Assembly (NCBI GenBank): GCA_013041925.1
Contig: JABDRB010000012.1
Coordinates: 124,001 to 188,000 of the forward strand
Reading direction: 5' to 3'
DNA length: 64,000 bases
Source of the DNA: Akkermansiaceae bacterium
GTDB taxonomy: Bacteria; Verrucomicrobiota; Verrucomicrobiia; Verrucomicrobiales; Akkermansiaceae
The position numbers were made by a program, and so were the translations under genes. Positions 55,219-64,000 of the stretch are shown one piece after another (the stretch's first letter is position 1; every line of letters begins with the position of its first letter). Under the pieces are notes generated by a model. It did no database searches, was not told the DNA's origin, and saw only the letters and a program-made list of their open reading frames with translations.

Positions 55219-56826
55219 ATGCCTCATCCCACTAAATATATCTTTGTCACCGGAGGCGTCGTCTCATCTCTCGGAAAAGGACTCGCCGCCGCCTCGCTAG
55301 GCACGCTCCTCGAGCTCCGCGGCCTCTCGGTGATCCTTCAGAAATTCGACCCCTACCTCAATGTCGACCCCGGCACGATGTCACCCTTCCAGCACGGCGA
55401 GGTGTATGTGCTCGACGACGGGGCAGAAACCGATCTCGACCTCGGCCACTACGAACGTTTCACCAATTGCCGACTCAGCAAGTTTAATAACCTCACCTCA
55501 GGACAGGTCTTTGAAAATGTCATCCGCAAGGAGCGCAAAGGCGATTACTTGGGAAAAACTGTCCAGTTCATCCCGCACTGCACCGATGAAATTAAGGCGC
55601 GGATCAATGATGTCACCCTGCGCTCCGATGCCGATGTCATCATCACCGAGATCGGCGGCACCGTCGGTGACATCGAAGGCCATCTCTTCCTCGAGGCACT
55701 GCGCCAGTTCTCACTCGAAGTCGGACGCGACAACGTCTGCTTTATCCACGTCACCCTGCTCCCCTTGATCAAAGCCGCCGGCGAAATCAAAACAAAACCC
55801 ACCCAGCAGTCCGTCGCCAAACTACGCGAAATCGGCATCCAGCCCGACATCATCGTCTGCCGAACCGAACACGACCTCGATGATGATAATAAAAAGAAAA
55901 TCGCCATGTTCTGTAACGTCGAGGCAAAAAATGTCGTTGCCTTCCGCGATGTCGATCACACCATCTATGAGTGCCCGATCGATCTGCGGCGCGATAAACT
56001 CGACCGCCTTGTCAGCGATTGCTTAGGCCTCGAGTCGAAAACTCCCGACCTCGCCAACTGGCAAACGTTTGTCGATCGGATCATCAACCCGACACATGAA
56101 GTCAAGGTTGCCGTTGTCGGGAAATACATCGAGCTCCAGGACGCCTACAAATCAATCTACGAGTCCCTGACCCACGCAGGGGCAAGCCACGACACCCGGG
56201 TCGTCATCCAACGTGTCGAAGCCGAAGCCATCGAAAAAGACGGCGCGGCGGCACATCTTGATGGCATGAACGCCATCCTCATCCCGGGCGGCTTTGGCGA
56301 TCGTGGCACCGAGGGCAAGATCCTTACCGCCAAATACTCCCGCGAAAACAACATCCCCTTTTTCGGGATCTGCCTGGGCATGCAAATCGCGACCATCGAA
56401 TTCGCCCGCAACGTCTGCGGGTTGGAAAATGCCAACTCCACCGAGTTTGATAAAAATACCCCCCACCCCGTCATCTCCCTCCAGGAAGAACAACAAGGGG
56501 TCGAGGACCTCGGCGCCACCATGCGACTCGGTGCCAGCGACTCCCAAGTCCTCGCCGGCACCAAGGCGGCCGAGCTCTACGGATCCGATTCCATCAGCGA
56601 GCGCCACCGCCACCGCTATGAGTTCAACCCCGCCTACCGTGAGCAAATCGAAAAGGCAGGCCTGAAGATCAGCGCCGTCTCCGACCCCGAGGGGCTGGTG
56701 GAAATTGTCGAGATTGCCGACCACCCGTTCTTTATCGGTGCGCAGTTCCACCCCGAGTTCCAGTCCAAACCCAACGCGCCCCACCCGATCTTCTCCGGCT
56801 TCGTCGCCGCCGCACTCAAATCCTAA
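55219..56826 (+). CDS. pyrG: CTP synthase
   Basis: 535 residues. It converts UTP to CTP with glutamine and ATP. The synthetase domain begins [20 protein letters not shown] and has [15 protein letters not shown]. The C-terminal class I glutaminase has the nucleophile Cys in FFGICLGMQ (near 385) and the His-Glu pair in AQFHPEFQS. The order kdsB-pyrG is common in Gram-negative bacteria. Confidence 0.98.
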   Translation: MPHPTKYIFVTGGVVSSLGKGLAAASLGTLLELRGLSVILQKFDPYLNVDPGTMSPFQHGEVYVLDDGAETDLDLGHYERFTNCRLSKFNNLTSGQVFENVIRKERKGDYLGKTVQFIPHCTDEIKARINDVTLRSDADVIITEIGGTVGDIEGHLFLEALRQFSLEVGRDNVCFIHVTLLPLIKAAGEIKTKPTQQSVAKLREIGIQPDIIVCRTEHDLDDDNKKKIAMFCNVEAKNVVAFRDVDHTIYECPIDLRRDKLDRLVSDCLGLESKTPDLANWQTFVDRIINPTHEVKVAVVGKYIELQDAYKSIYESLTHAGASHDTRVVIQRVEAEAIEKDGAAAHLDGMNAILIPGGFGDRGTEGKILTAKYSRENNIPFFGICLGMQIATIEFARNVCGLENANSTEFDKNTPHPVISLQEEQQGVEDLGATMRLGASDSQVLAGTKAAELYGSDSISERHRHRYEFNPAYREQIEKAGLKISAVSDPEGLVEIVEIADHPFFIGAQFHPEFQSKPNAPHPIFSGFVAAALKS

Positions 56827-56842
56827 TAGATCCGTCCCGATC

Positions 56843-57298
56843 ATGACCATCGAAGAAAAAATTGCCGCACTCGGCTACGACCTCCCCGAGGCGCCAGCCC
56901 CCGCCGGGTCCTATGTCAATTGTGTCCGCTCCGGTAACCTCCTGTTTCTCGCCGGCGGTATCCCACCGCTCGATGACGATCAGTATATCGGCAAAGTCCC
57001 GACCGATACATCGGTCGAGTCGGCCCAAGAAGCCGCCCGACTCATCACTCTGAACCGCCTCGCCGTGGTTAAAAACGAAATCGGTCACCTCGATGAAATC
57101 ACCCGCATCGTCAACGTCGGCGGATTTGTAAACTCCGAACCCGATTTCTATCAGCATCCTGCTGTGATCAATGGTTGCTCAGATCTGCTTGTCGAGATTT
57201 TTGGAGACAAGGGCATCCACTCCCGCACCGCCATGGGAGCCGCAGCTCTTCCGCTCAACGTTTCCGTTGAGATTAACATGATCGTGGAAGTCCAATAA
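56843..57298 (+). CDS. RidA/YjgF-family protein
   Basis: 151 residues from ATG 56843 (MTIEEKIAAL); the frame is open upstream inside pyrG. The longer YjgF subtype, as in TdcF-like proteins, has SGNLLFLAGGIPP and the C-terminal SRTAMGAAALPLN with the Arg that binds imine/enamine carboxylates. RidA proteins deaminate reactive 2-aminoacrylate-type intermediates. The spacing to pyrG is 16 bp, so co-transcription is likely. The exact substrate is not known. Confidence 0.88.
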   Translation: MTIEEKIAALGYDLPEAPAPAGSYVNCVRSGNLLFLAGGIPPLDDDQYIGKVPTDTSVESAQEAARLITLNRLAVVKNEIGHLDEITRIVNVGGFVNSEPDFYQHPAVINGCSDLLVEIFGDKGIHSRTAMGAAALPLNVSVEINMIVEVQ

Positions 57299-57317
57299 CC
57301 CCTCACCTCACTGTCTG

Positions 57318-57584
57318 ATGAACGAAGAATCTTTGGTCGATTCCCTGCTCCCCGCCGTCGAGCAACAACTCGAATCACCTCAAACACCCTACGTGCTAGA
57401 AACCTTCACCCGACTCGTCGAGAAGGATCAACTCCCCCCCGATGAAGCCAAACAACTCATCGCCATCTGCCTCGCCGATGAGTCAAACCGCATGTTCATC
57501 GAGAAACGCGACTTCGATGTCGTGCGCTACCAACAACTGCTCGAGAGCCTCCCTGGCGACCCCGACACGTCAGCCAGCACGTAA
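57318..57584 (+). CDS. Small conserved soluble protein
   Basis: 88 residues. Acidic and helical with no signal peptide. The pattern YVLETFTRLV ... DEAKQLIAICLADESN ... FDVVRYQQLLESLP recurs in small hypothetical proteins as I recall, but I can attach no function. It starts 19 bp after the RidA gene and is probably the last gene of the kdsB run. Confidence 0.6.
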   Translation: MNEESLVDSLLPAVEQQLESPQTPYVLETFTRLVEKDQLPPDEAKQLIAICLADESNRMFIEKRDFDVVRYQQLLESLPGDPDTSAST

Positions 57585-57630
57585 AACCATCGCCCCCATC
57601 CATCGGGTCTGACTCATCAGAACCACCACC

Positions 57631-59745
57631 TTACTTGATCGGTCTCCTGCTCTTGGTCGCGAGCGGGAGTTGCTTGCCTTGGTCGTCGGTGATGTCAAAA
57701 GACAGGGCAGCTTGGCCTGCGCCCATACGGACGAGTAATTGCACGGGATGCCAGCCCGCTTTCAGATGGAGCGTTCCGCTTCGGGCATTGCCCGTGGGTT
57801 TCTTATTTTCTTTAAGCAAGCGGATGTCGTGGACAAAAAGCATCGTGTGGCTGTTGCTGGTGACGTTGAAGGTGTAGCTGCCATCGACAGGAAATTGAAC
57901 CAAGGCTTCGAGCATGACCGCAAAGTTTTGTGTGATGCCATCGGGCAAGACAAAGCTGCTGAGCTGATGCGGGTTCGATCGTTTTGCCTGGCGCAGATCG
58001 GGCATCCACGGGAACGCCCCCTGACGGATCACACAATCGACCCCTGCGAGTTGGGGCGCGGGCACGGCACTGGGAACAGCAAGGGCAAGGGTCGGCGGAA
58101 TCGGAGCATGATCATAGGGGCGGGGAGCGCTGGCTAAGGCTCTGCGACATTGCAACGCGCGGGCTTTCATCCTTTTCTGAACATCATCGAAGCCATTTTC
58201 GCCAGCGAGGTTGTGTTTTTCTTGGGGGTCCTTGATGAGGTGGTAGATTTCAAAGTCGTCATCAGCCGATTCAATACCAGTGCGCAGGCCTTTGTAATGA
58301 TCGACAAAGACGACCTGCATTTGACGGCGGATTTTACCGCGATGCGACGGGTGGAAGGCATCGTAACTTGGCGTTTTGCCAGGCACGGAATATTCGCTGT
58401 AGATCGTGCTAGGCTCTTGCTCGCCCTGACCACTGAGAGTGGGCATGAGCGAGACACCATCTGAGCTGGCGGGCGTGGGGACGCCAGCTGCCTCCGCGAA
58501 CGTCGGGAGCCAATCCCAGTGACCACTCGGGCGGGATGCCCTGCGGCCGGCTTTGATCATGGCGGGCCAATGGGCGATGGTAGGCACACGCAGCCCCCCT
58601 TCAAGGGTGTCGCGCTTGATACCATCAAAGGGGCCAAAGCCATGGAAGAAGGTAGGCTGATACGGGGAGCCTTTGATGTATGACTCTTTTGATGGCCCGT
58701 TGTCAGAGCTGAAGATCACCAGTGTGTTCTCAGACAGATTCAGATCCTTGAGCAGAGACATGAGGTCGCCAACGCTGTCATCAATGCGCCGCACGTTGTT
58801 GGCGTAGCGGCGTTGGACGTCAGGCCATGGCTGCTCGGCTGTCTCGGGATTCTTGTCATGGTCCCAAGTAGCCTTGGCGTAATCCGGGTGCATCCAAGCA
58901 TCATACTTCCCCATGGCGGTGTTGATCATCCCCCCTTTTTTACCGATCCACTGGACACCGGCATGAATGCCACCGCCATCGGGGTAGGCGCAGGGCGGGT
59001 TTTGCAGTTTGGCGTGCGGGGTGTCGTAGGCGAGGTAGGCGAAAAATGGTTGCGTCGGGTTGTTCTCCGTGTGCTCGATGATCCATTTTTTGGTGGCGGC
59101 CGTGAACAGGTCGGTGGTGAAGCAGAGTTCCATACCCTCTGAGATCTCCGTCGTGTTTTCCCAGATTTGTTTTTGGTCTTCCACTGGGTAGTGGTAGTGG
59201 CCGTCGCGGTGTCGCACATAGCCGAGAAAATAGTCGAAACCACGATCCATCGGCATGGTCGGCCAGTCCGGAAAGACCTGCCCAGGTGGTGTCGGTTTGC
59301 GGTTCTTGCGATCTTCTTTTTTCCCCTGGAGGCCCCATTTGCCAAATGCTGCCGTGGCATATCCCGCTTCTTTCACGACCGATGCAAGCGTGTGCGTATC
59401 GGGGAATGCTTGGTCGAACTGGTTGTCGCGTCGACCCGAGTGGCCTTGGTGCTGACCGCTGAGGAGAGTGGCGCGTGACGGGGCGCAGACGGGAGCCCCG
59501 CAGTAATGTTGATCGAACTTCATGCCCTCATTCGCTAAGGCATCGATATGAGGCGTGGTAAAAGAGGGAACGTTCCGGTCATGTTGGGCGGATCGTTTGT
59601 TCTGGTGAAAGACACCGAGGTCGCCGTAGCCGAGGTCATCACAAAAAATGAGCAGGATGTTCGGTTGTTTCGCTTCAGCGGCTTGGCATGGCGGGATCCA
59701 TCCAACAGCGAGGGTGGTGGTAATAAGGCAGATGAGATACTTCAT
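57631..59745 (-). CDS. Secreted type I sulfatase
   Basis: 704 residues with signal peptide (about 1-22, CQAAEA cut site). It hydrolyses sulfate esters, probably on sulfated polysaccharides. The metal site is PNILLIFCDDLGYGD (D36, D37). The formylglycine motif C87-A-P-S-R91 in APVCAPSRATLLSG needs a cysteine-oxidising maturase, absent from the window. The sulfatase core runs to about 540. A C-terminal beta-sandwich-like stretch (GSYTFNVTSNSHTMLFV ... LKAGWHPVQLLVRMG, about 630-690) resembles PA14 domains. It follows the SatP gene on the same strand across 188 bp. Confidence 0.92.
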   Translation of the reverse strand: MKYLICLITTTLAVGWIPPCQAAEAKQPNILLIFCDDLGYGDLGVFHQNKRSAQHDRNVPSFTTPHIDALANEGMKFDQHYCGAPVCAPSRATLLSGQHQGHSGRRDNQFDQAFPDTHTLASVVKEAGYATAAFGKWGLQGKKEDRKNRKPTPPGQVFPDWPTMPMDRGFDYFLGYVRHRDGHYHYPVEDQKQIWENTTEISEGMELCFTTDLFTAATKKWIIEHTENNPTQPFFAYLAYDTPHAKLQNPPCAYPDGGGIHAGVQWIGKKGGMINTAMGKYDAWMHPDYAKATWDHDKNPETAEQPWPDVQRRYANNVRRIDDSVGDLMSLLKDLNLSENTLVIFSSDNGPSKESYIKGSPYQPTFFHGFGPFDGIKRDTLEGGLRVPTIAHWPAMIKAGRRASRPSGHWDWLPTFAEAAGVPTPASSDGVSLMPTLSGQGEQEPSTIYSEYSVPGKTPSYDAFHPSHRGKIRRQMQVVFVDHYKGLRTGIESADDDFEIYHLIKDPQEKHNLAGENGFDDVQKRMKARALQCRRALASAPRPYDHAPIPPTLALAVPSAVPAPQLAGVDCVIRQGAFPWMPDLRQAKRSNPHQLSSFVLPDGITQNFAVMLEALVQFPVDGSYTFNVTSNSHTMLFVHDIRLLKENKKPTGNARSGTLHLKAGWHPVQLLVRMGAGQAALSFDITDDQGKQLPLATKSRRPIK

Positions 59746-59851
59746 GTTCTTGAGTGGTCGTCAATGTAGTGACAACCAAGAAACCCGCCAAGCAGGAATG
59801 TGAATCAACTCAACATCCACCTTGCGTTTGTATGAGGATACACAGGCGACG

Positions 59852-59870
59852 GCATCCTGAATGAGGATGC
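59852..59870. repeat. Perfect 7-bp hairpin between satP-like and sulfatase genes
   Basis: GCATCCT (59852-59858) and AGGATGC (59864-59870) flank GAATG. A second short dyad, GCGCTG/CAGCGC around CCCC, is at 59897-59912. Neither has a T run on the minus strand. They may be RNA processing or weak termination signals after the transporter gene. Confidence 0.3.
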
Positions 59871-59933
59871 TTACCCCCGCCCTGCCTTCATGCTAGGCGC
59901 TGCCCCCAGCGCGGCGATTGGTGCCAACCATGA

Positions 59934-60560
59934 TTAAGCGGCTTTAGGGAGTTCACCGCAACCGCTGGGCGCGTTTTGTTTCGGCTGACCGTCTTTGATC
60001 CATGGCGCCCCCAAAGGAAGAACCGTGCGACCAAACACCTGATTGTAGATGGCACTGGCCATCATGTAGAGTGCACAGAGGGCACAGAGCATCAATTCAT
60101 ATCCCGCCACAATGGTGAGCTGAGGGAAACCAAAGTGAGCAAGATCCAACAAAATAAATCCGACCACCAGCAACGTGAAGGTCAGCGCCATCATGCCGTG
60201 AATCCGCATGGCCGGAACCCAGAGGATGAGCGTGAGCACCGTGTAACCGATCAGAAACCACCCAACGTCCGAGTGACTCGATGAATAGATTCCCAGCGAG
60301 TTGCATATAAGGATCGCTCCAAAGGCGAGCCAGAACGCACCGTAACTCACAAAGGCACAGTAGCCGAAGTTGTTCCCACATTTAAACTCCTGAAACCCTG
60401 CAATCAATTGAGCAAGACCACCAAAGACGATAGCAAGCGCAAACACCGGCCCAATACCGCACCAGCCAACGTTGTGAAATTGTAAAAGAAGGGTCGTGAT
60501 TCCAAATCCAGCAAGTCCAACGACGGCCGGGTTTCCTTGTGTATGCGTTGTAGTAGACAT
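59934..60560 (-). CDS. Acetate/succinate transporter (SatP/GPR1-FUN34-YaaH family)
   Basis: 208 residues from ATG 60560 (MSTTTHTQGN). Six transmembrane helices. The family signature NPAVVGLAGFGITTLLL opens the first helix, and GLAQLIAGFQEFKCGNNFGYCAF is the second conserved block. It takes up acetate or related monocarboxylates by proton-coupled transport or as a channel. A promoter-like pair lies 54-84 bp upstream of the ATG. Confidence 0.9.
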   Translation of the reverse strand: MSTTTHTQGNPAVVGLAGFGITTLLLQFHNVGWCGIGPVFALAIVFGGLAQLIAGFQEFKCGNNFGYCAFVSYGAFWLAFGAILICNSLGIYSSSHSDVGWFLIGYTVLTLILWVPAMRIHGMMALTFTLLVVGFILLDLAHFGFPQLTIVAGYELMLCALCALYMMASAIYNQVFGRTVLPLGAPWIKDGQPKQNAPSGCGELPKAA

Positions 60561-60941
60561 GACAATTGATCGTTTTTTAATTGAGCGGGCCATTCCCCGC
60601 AAGAAGCACCTGCGCCATAGGTTCACATGCCGATTCTGTCAACTCGCGCCTTGCATTTATCTCACTCTTTATCAAGAGGTTATAGTCGCAAAAAGCAGGA
60701 TATGCACAGCATTAAAGACATGCCACGTTGACGCCACCTCACTCGACATGGCTTGACGAAATCCACACGCCGGCCACTACGCCGCGACACTGGCAATTGG
60801 CGGAAAAATCCCCCCAGATTTCTTTTTCCTGCTTTGTGCATGTGAGTGATGCCTGTAGAATACAAAACGACTGTGTTGACCGGCATGCGCCGAGTTTCTC
60901 CCAGAATTAGACTTATTCACCTCCTACCTCCCCCCACCCCC
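60561..60941. other. 381-bp divergent intergenic region, SatP-like/repeat protein
   Basis: No gene is seen here. It holds the SatP-like promoter candidate, and on the plus strand TTGTGC (60834-60839) with TAGAAT (60856-60861) spaced by 16 bp, a possible promoter for the repeat-protein gene about 80 bp on. Pyrimidine-rich sequence precedes that gene's ATG, without a Shine-Dalgarno. Confidence 0.4.
60614..60642 (-). promoter_or_regulatory. Candidate promoter of the SatP-like gene
   Basis: Read on the minus strand, a perfect -35 TTGACA (60642-60637) is followed after 17 bp by TATGGC (60619-60614), a weak -10. Confidence 0.4.
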
Positions 60942-61343
60942 ATGCTCCGACTTATCTTTCTCACCTTGTCTCTGCTTTTTGCTGTGATTTGCACCAGTGA
61001 GGCGGACTCCTACCTACTAACGTTGAACCACAAGCGGCTTTACAAGTGGGACGGAAAATACCTGCTGACCACCAACCATCAACGGCTCTACAGGTGGGAT
61101 GGAACCTACATCATCAACACCTCCCACAAACGCCTCTATCAATGGGATGGTACGTATCTCAAGAACATGAATCATCAGCGACTCTACCAATGGGACGGTA
61201 AGTATCTCAAGAACATGAATCATCAGCGACTCTTTAAGATCAAGGACTCATTCATCACGGATATGAACCATCGCCGGCTCTATCGAATCGATGGGCATAT
61301 CCCGATAGCGCTCCTCATCGCGCTCGCCACCGGCACGTTATAA
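60942..61343 (+). CDS. Secreted protein of six 16-residue NHxRLYxWDG repeats
   Basis: 133 residues from ATG 60942 (MLRLIFLTLS), the start that gives a signal peptide (to about residue 22); the frame is open further up. Six tandem 16-residue units run from 24 to 119, with the pattern Y-L-x-x-x-N-H-x-R-L-Y-x-W-D-G-x. Tyr/Phe start, His, Arg-Leu-Tyr and Asp-Gly are conserved; the last two units have Ile in place of Trp. The protein ends in a hydrophobic IPIALLIALATGTL. I do not recognise this repeat; it is not MORN or WD40. A surface or binding role is conceivable, but no function is claimed. Confidence 0.75.
   Translation: MLRLIFLTLSLLFAVICTSEADSYLLTLNHKRLYKWDGKYLLTTNHQRLYRWDGTYIINTSHKRLYQWDGTYLKNMNHQRLYQWDGKYLKNMNHQRLFKIKDSFITDMNHRRLYRIDGHIPIALLIALATGTL
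61011..61298 (+). repeat. Six tandem 48-bp coding repeats
   Basis: Units at 61011, 61059, 61107, 61155, 61203 and 61251, each 48 bp. Units 4 and 5 share 32 identical bases in register (61154-61185 and 61202-61233), so this pair looks recently duplicated. The other units have diverged more in DNA than in protein. Confidence 0.9.
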
Positions 61344-61372
61344 TCGGTGGCAGCATGGTGGCATGGGCGACT

Positions 61373-61756
61373 CTATGCGTTGCCTTCCTCACCCGCATCA
61401 TCCTCCTCCAGCTCTGGGGCTTTCGGGAGTTTTTCGACTTCCTCGAGGATATTAACCATATCAACACCCCGCGCGGCGGAGGTATCGAGTCGGAAATCCA
61501 GAATAGGTGTGCAGCGTAAAACAACACGCTTGGCGACACGACGCTGGATCAGGTGGCGCTTTTGGCCCAGCTGCTCCAGCACCTTGGCTCCATAACCACA
61601 GATGACGCCAATAAATACCTTCGCCTCACGAAGATCCTGTGTGATCTCGACGGCGTTGACCGTGACCAGCGCACCCCCAAATTCAAAATCACGCTGCAGC
61701 ACCGTGCTGATTTCACGGCGAAGCAGTGCGTTGATTCTGTCTAATCGCTGACTCAT
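61373..61756 (-). CDS. rbfA: Ribosome-binding factor A
   Basis: 127 residues. A KH-like factor for late 30S assembly and 16S rRNA 5' processing. The family pattern is MSQRLDRINALLRREISTVL, then VTVNAVEITQDLREAKVFI and VVLRCTPILDFRLDTS. The tail is acidic. It follows infB by 34 bp, the standard order infB-rbfA. Confidence 0.95.
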   Translation of the reverse strand: MSQRLDRINALLRREISTVLQRDFEFGGALVTVNAVEITQDLREAKVFIGVICGYGAKVLEQLGQKRHLIQRRVAKRVVLRCTPILDFRLDTSAARGVDMVNILEEVEKLPKAPELEEDDAGEEGNA

Positions 61757-61790
61757 AGGGGATAAAAATAATGACGTTCAGAGGTCGAAC

Positions 61791-63962
61791 CTAAAGAGTC
61801 TGTTCGACCTTCTCAAGGATGTAACACTCGATGACGTCGTCTTCTTCGTATTCATCAAAGTCACCCAGTCGGATACCACAATCGATCCCCTGCTTCACCT
61901 CGTCCACCTCCTCGGTGTGACGACGCAGCGTGGACATCTTACCATCGTAAACAGGCACGCTCCCACGAAGGACGCGGGCGTGGGCGGTGCGGGTCACCTT
62001 GCCATCCTTGACAATACAACCAGCGGCGCGACCACGACGCACTTTGAAAACCTGCTTCACTTCGGCATGACCAATGATCGTTTCGCGTGTGAGAGGATCG
62101 AGCATACCGAGCATCGACTCCTTCACGGTATCGATCAGCTCATAGACAATGGAGAATAACTTCACCTGCACGCCTTCGCGTTTGGCCGCCTTCACAGCAT
62201 TGCTTTCCAGCTTGGTGTTGAAGCCCAGAATGACGGCATCCGATGAGCTCGCCAGCAGGATGTCATTTTCGGTGATGGCACCCGCTGCGGACTTGATGAA
62301 GCGTGGCTCCACCTTGTCACTCTTGATCTCGTTGATGGCGCCCTCGATGGCTTGCACCGATCCTTGCACGTCACCCTTGAGGATGATCTTGAGCTGCAGT
62401 GTGTTATCACCCTGCACCAAGGACATCAGGTCCTCCATACGACTTTTCTTCGGCCGCTGAAGTCGGCTGTTGCGCTTCTCGGCCTGACGCTCCTCGGAAA
62501 GTTTCTTGGATGCACGATCGTTTTTCATCTGCACCAATTCATCCCCAACATGAGGTAACTCAGCAAATCCGATGATCTCGACGGGAGTGGCTGGACCCGC
62601 TTCCTTCACCACCTCACCGAGGTCGTTGAGCATCGTCTTCACCTTACCCGCAAAGGGGCCACAGATAAAGGGAACACCCACCTTGAGCGTGCCAGCTTGC
62701 ACCATCACGGTGGCCGTTGGCCCTTTTCCTGCTTGGATGCTGGCTTCAATCACAGACCCACGGGCATTGGCGCGTGGATTGGCTTTAAGCTCAAGCACCT
62801 CAGCCTGAAGTGCCATCAGCTCAATCAACTCGTCCATCCCCTGGCCGGTGATCGCGGAAACTTCCACACACTCGGTTTCACCTCCAAAGTCGACCGGCTG
62901 TAAGCCATGTTCCATGAGCTGGGTCTTCACCCGTGTCGGGTCAGCCCCTGGCATGTCACACTTGTTAATGGCAACAATGATCGTTTTTTTGGACTTCTTG
63001 GCGTGTTCGATCGCTTCCTTGGTCTGCGGCATAATGCCGTCATCGGCAGCGACAACCAGCACGACGATGTCCGTGATATCCGCACCACGGGCACGCATTT
63101 CTGTGAAAATCGAGTGACCGGGGGTGTCGATAAAGCTGATCGGCCGACCCTCATGTTCCACACGATAGGCACCAATGTGCTGGGTGATCCCACCGGCCTC
63201 ACCGGAGGTCACCCGACTTTTACGCACGTAGTCGAGCAAGGACGTCTTGCCGTGATCGACGTGGCCCATAAAGGTGATGATCGGTGCGCGATACTCGAGT
63301 TTTTCCTCGGGTTCGTCTTCAAGTTTTTTGGCCTTCGGCTCTTTGATCTTTTTCTTCTCTTTATGCACGCCACCTCCCTTTTCGCGTTTTTCACGCTCGA
63401 AGGTAAACCCGTGCATCTCACAGAGTTTTTCCGCGATATCGGGTTCGATCGCCTGATGCGGTGCCACAAAGACCTCCAGCTTAATCAGGTCAGCCATAAG
63501 CTGAAAGGATTTAAGGTCCATCAGGTCAGCGAGATCACTGACAATGATCGGCGGCTTGATGGTGATGATATTACCTTCTTTCACCACGGCTTTTTCCTCG
63601 CTGGCGTCAGCGTCGGGCGCCTCATCGCCAACTGAAGAAGCTGGGGAATCCGAAGAAGCTGCGTCAGCTGGAGCATCTGCAGCAGGCTTATTGTAGGAGA
63701 ACTCGTCCTCTTTTTTATCAAGCAGCTTGGAAATCGTTGGTAATTCCTTTTTCACCCCACCCTTTTTCTTGATGACGGAGGTTTTTTTCTTTTCCCCCTC
63801 ATCCTCAAAAATATCCAGCGCGGCCTTTTTCTGGTCGTCTACTGTTTTGATCTTGGCGGTTTCTTCACGCTGCCGCTCACGCCGCGATAACTTCTTGGAT
63901 GAGTCGTCGAGGAGATCGAGAACTTCCTTTTCTTTTTTGGGTTTATCGCTGGATTCGGCCAT
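61791..63962 (-). CDS. infB: Translation initiation factor IF-2
   Basis: 723 residues. A GTPase that places initiator tRNA on the 30S subunit and promotes subunit joining. A charged Lys/Glu/Ala N-terminal region of about 130 residues precedes the IF2N-like part. The G domain has GHVDHGKTSLLDYVRKS (near 234), DTPGHSIF and NKCDMPGA. The C-terminal domains include KVFKVRRGRAAGCIV. The upstream gene, often nusA, lies outside the window. Confidence 0.97.
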   Translation of the reverse strand: MAESSDKPKKEKEVLDLLDDSSKKLSRRERQREETAKIKTVDDQKKAALDIFEDEGEKKKTSVIKKKGGVKKELPTISKLLDKKEDEFSYNKPAADAPADAASSDSPASSVGDEAPDADASEEKAVVKEGNIITIKPPIIVSDLADLMDLKSFQLMADLIKLEVFVAPHQAIEPDIAEKLCEMHGFTFEREKREKGGGVHKEKKKIKEPKAKKLEDEPEEKLEYRAPIITFMGHVDHGKTSLLDYVRKSRVTSGEAGGITQHIGAYRVEHEGRPISFIDTPGHSIFTEMRARGADITDIVVLVVAADDGIMPQTKEAIEHAKKSKKTIIVAINKCDMPGADPTRVKTQLMEHGLQPVDFGGETECVEVSAITGQGMDELIELMALQAEVLELKANPRANARGSVIEASIQAGKGPTATVMVQAGTLKVGVPFICGPFAGKVKTMLNDLGEVVKEAGPATPVEIIGFAELPHVGDELVQMKNDRASKKLSEERQAEKRNSRLQRPKKSRMEDLMSLVQGDNTLQLKIILKGDVQGSVQAIEGAINEIKSDKVEPRFIKSAAGAITENDILLASSSDAVILGFNTKLESNAVKAAKREGVQVKLFSIVYELIDTVKESMLGMLDPLTRETIIGHAEVKQVFKVRRGRAAGCIVKDGKVTRTAHARVLRGSVPVYDGKMSTLRRHTEEVDEVKQGIDCGIRLGDFDEYEEDDVIECYILEKVEQTL

Positions 63963-64000
63963 GCTGGTTATAAAGTGGGATCGGGTTGGATTCTGAGATG

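Noticed and set aside
56152-56850. 232-codon minus-strand open frame opposite pyrG
   Set aside because: A Gly/Asp/Val-rich shadow of the high-GC pyrG codons, with no start signal and no family similarity.
60614-60642. Sigma-54 promoter upstream of the SatP-like gene
   Set aside because: A TGGC...TTGC pair is present, but the spacing between the GG and GC elements is about 14 bp, not the required 10.
62907-63635. 242-codon plus-strand open frame opposite infB
   Set aside because: Shadow of infB; the composition is Phe/His-rich as expected from the antisense of Lys/Glu codons.

Overview
The window is a bacterial chromosome segment densely packed with core genes. The protein families and their arrangement suggest a member of the Verrucomicrobiota, probably a marine Verrucomicrobiales species. 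Supporting signs are a secreted type I sulfatase with a carbohydrate-binding-like tail, short lipoproteins, a nuo cluster without nuoEFG but with two nuoM genes, weak or absent Shine-Dalgarno signals, several GTG/TTG starts, and dnaA and dnaN close together on one strand. This placement is inference; no rRNA gene is present to confirm it. I see no tRNA, rRNA, CRISPR array, insertion sequence or prophage.

Layout. 0.1-5.4 kb: a cytochrome b562-like protein, mutS, murI, an uncharacterised gene overlapping murI, and the wreck of an apolipoprotein N-acyltransferase gene (lnt). 5.4-17.7 kb: a tightly overlapped minus-strand complex I operon, nuoABCD-I-H-J-K-L-M-M-N. The gene nearest nuoN encodes an unusual NuoM, and NuoL has an enlarged C-terminal lateral-helix region. 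17.9-22.7 kb: a Fic protein, purB, an exported ClpP-like protein, a DUF3820 protein and a glycine-zipper lipoprotein. 22.7-26.8 kb: lipoprotein, tyrA, aroA, cmk and plsC on the minus strand. 27.1-29.6 kb: a LuxE-like/LuxC-like fatty-acid reductase pair followed by a divergent IF-1-like gene. 29.6-33.8 kb: cysE head-to-head with an Rrf2 regulator, a secreted papain-fold protein, a MATE transporter and a small membrane protein. 34-45.5 kb: gltBD, purU, proA, cysK, rlmN and a CGWS glutaredoxin. 45.5-49.4 kb: a TPR-like protein, hemY, a QueD/PTPS-family enzyme and a rhodanese lipoprotein. 49.5-54.3 kb: dnaN, dnaA, a candidate origin region and a sodium:solute symporter. 54.4-57.6 kb: kdsB, pyrG, a RidA-family gene and a small conserved gene. 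57.6-61.3 kb: sulfatase, acetate transporter and a secreted protein made of six 16-residue repeats. 61.4-64.0 kb: rbfA and infB.

How the genes fit together. The nuo operon encodes a proton-pumping quinone reductase whose membrane arm seems to have one extra antiporter-like subunit. cysE, the Rrf2 regulator and cysK suggest local control of cysteine synthesis, and a perfect inverted repeat sits at the cysE/rrf2 junction. gltBD supplies glutamate. kdsB (with pyrG, which makes CTP), plsC and murI serve the envelope.

The strongest candidates for something little described are the complex I variant, the LuxE/LuxC/IF-1-like trio, the 48-bp-repeat secreted protein and the cysE/rrf2 operator region. 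All functional statements are read from sequence by eye; no database search was run.
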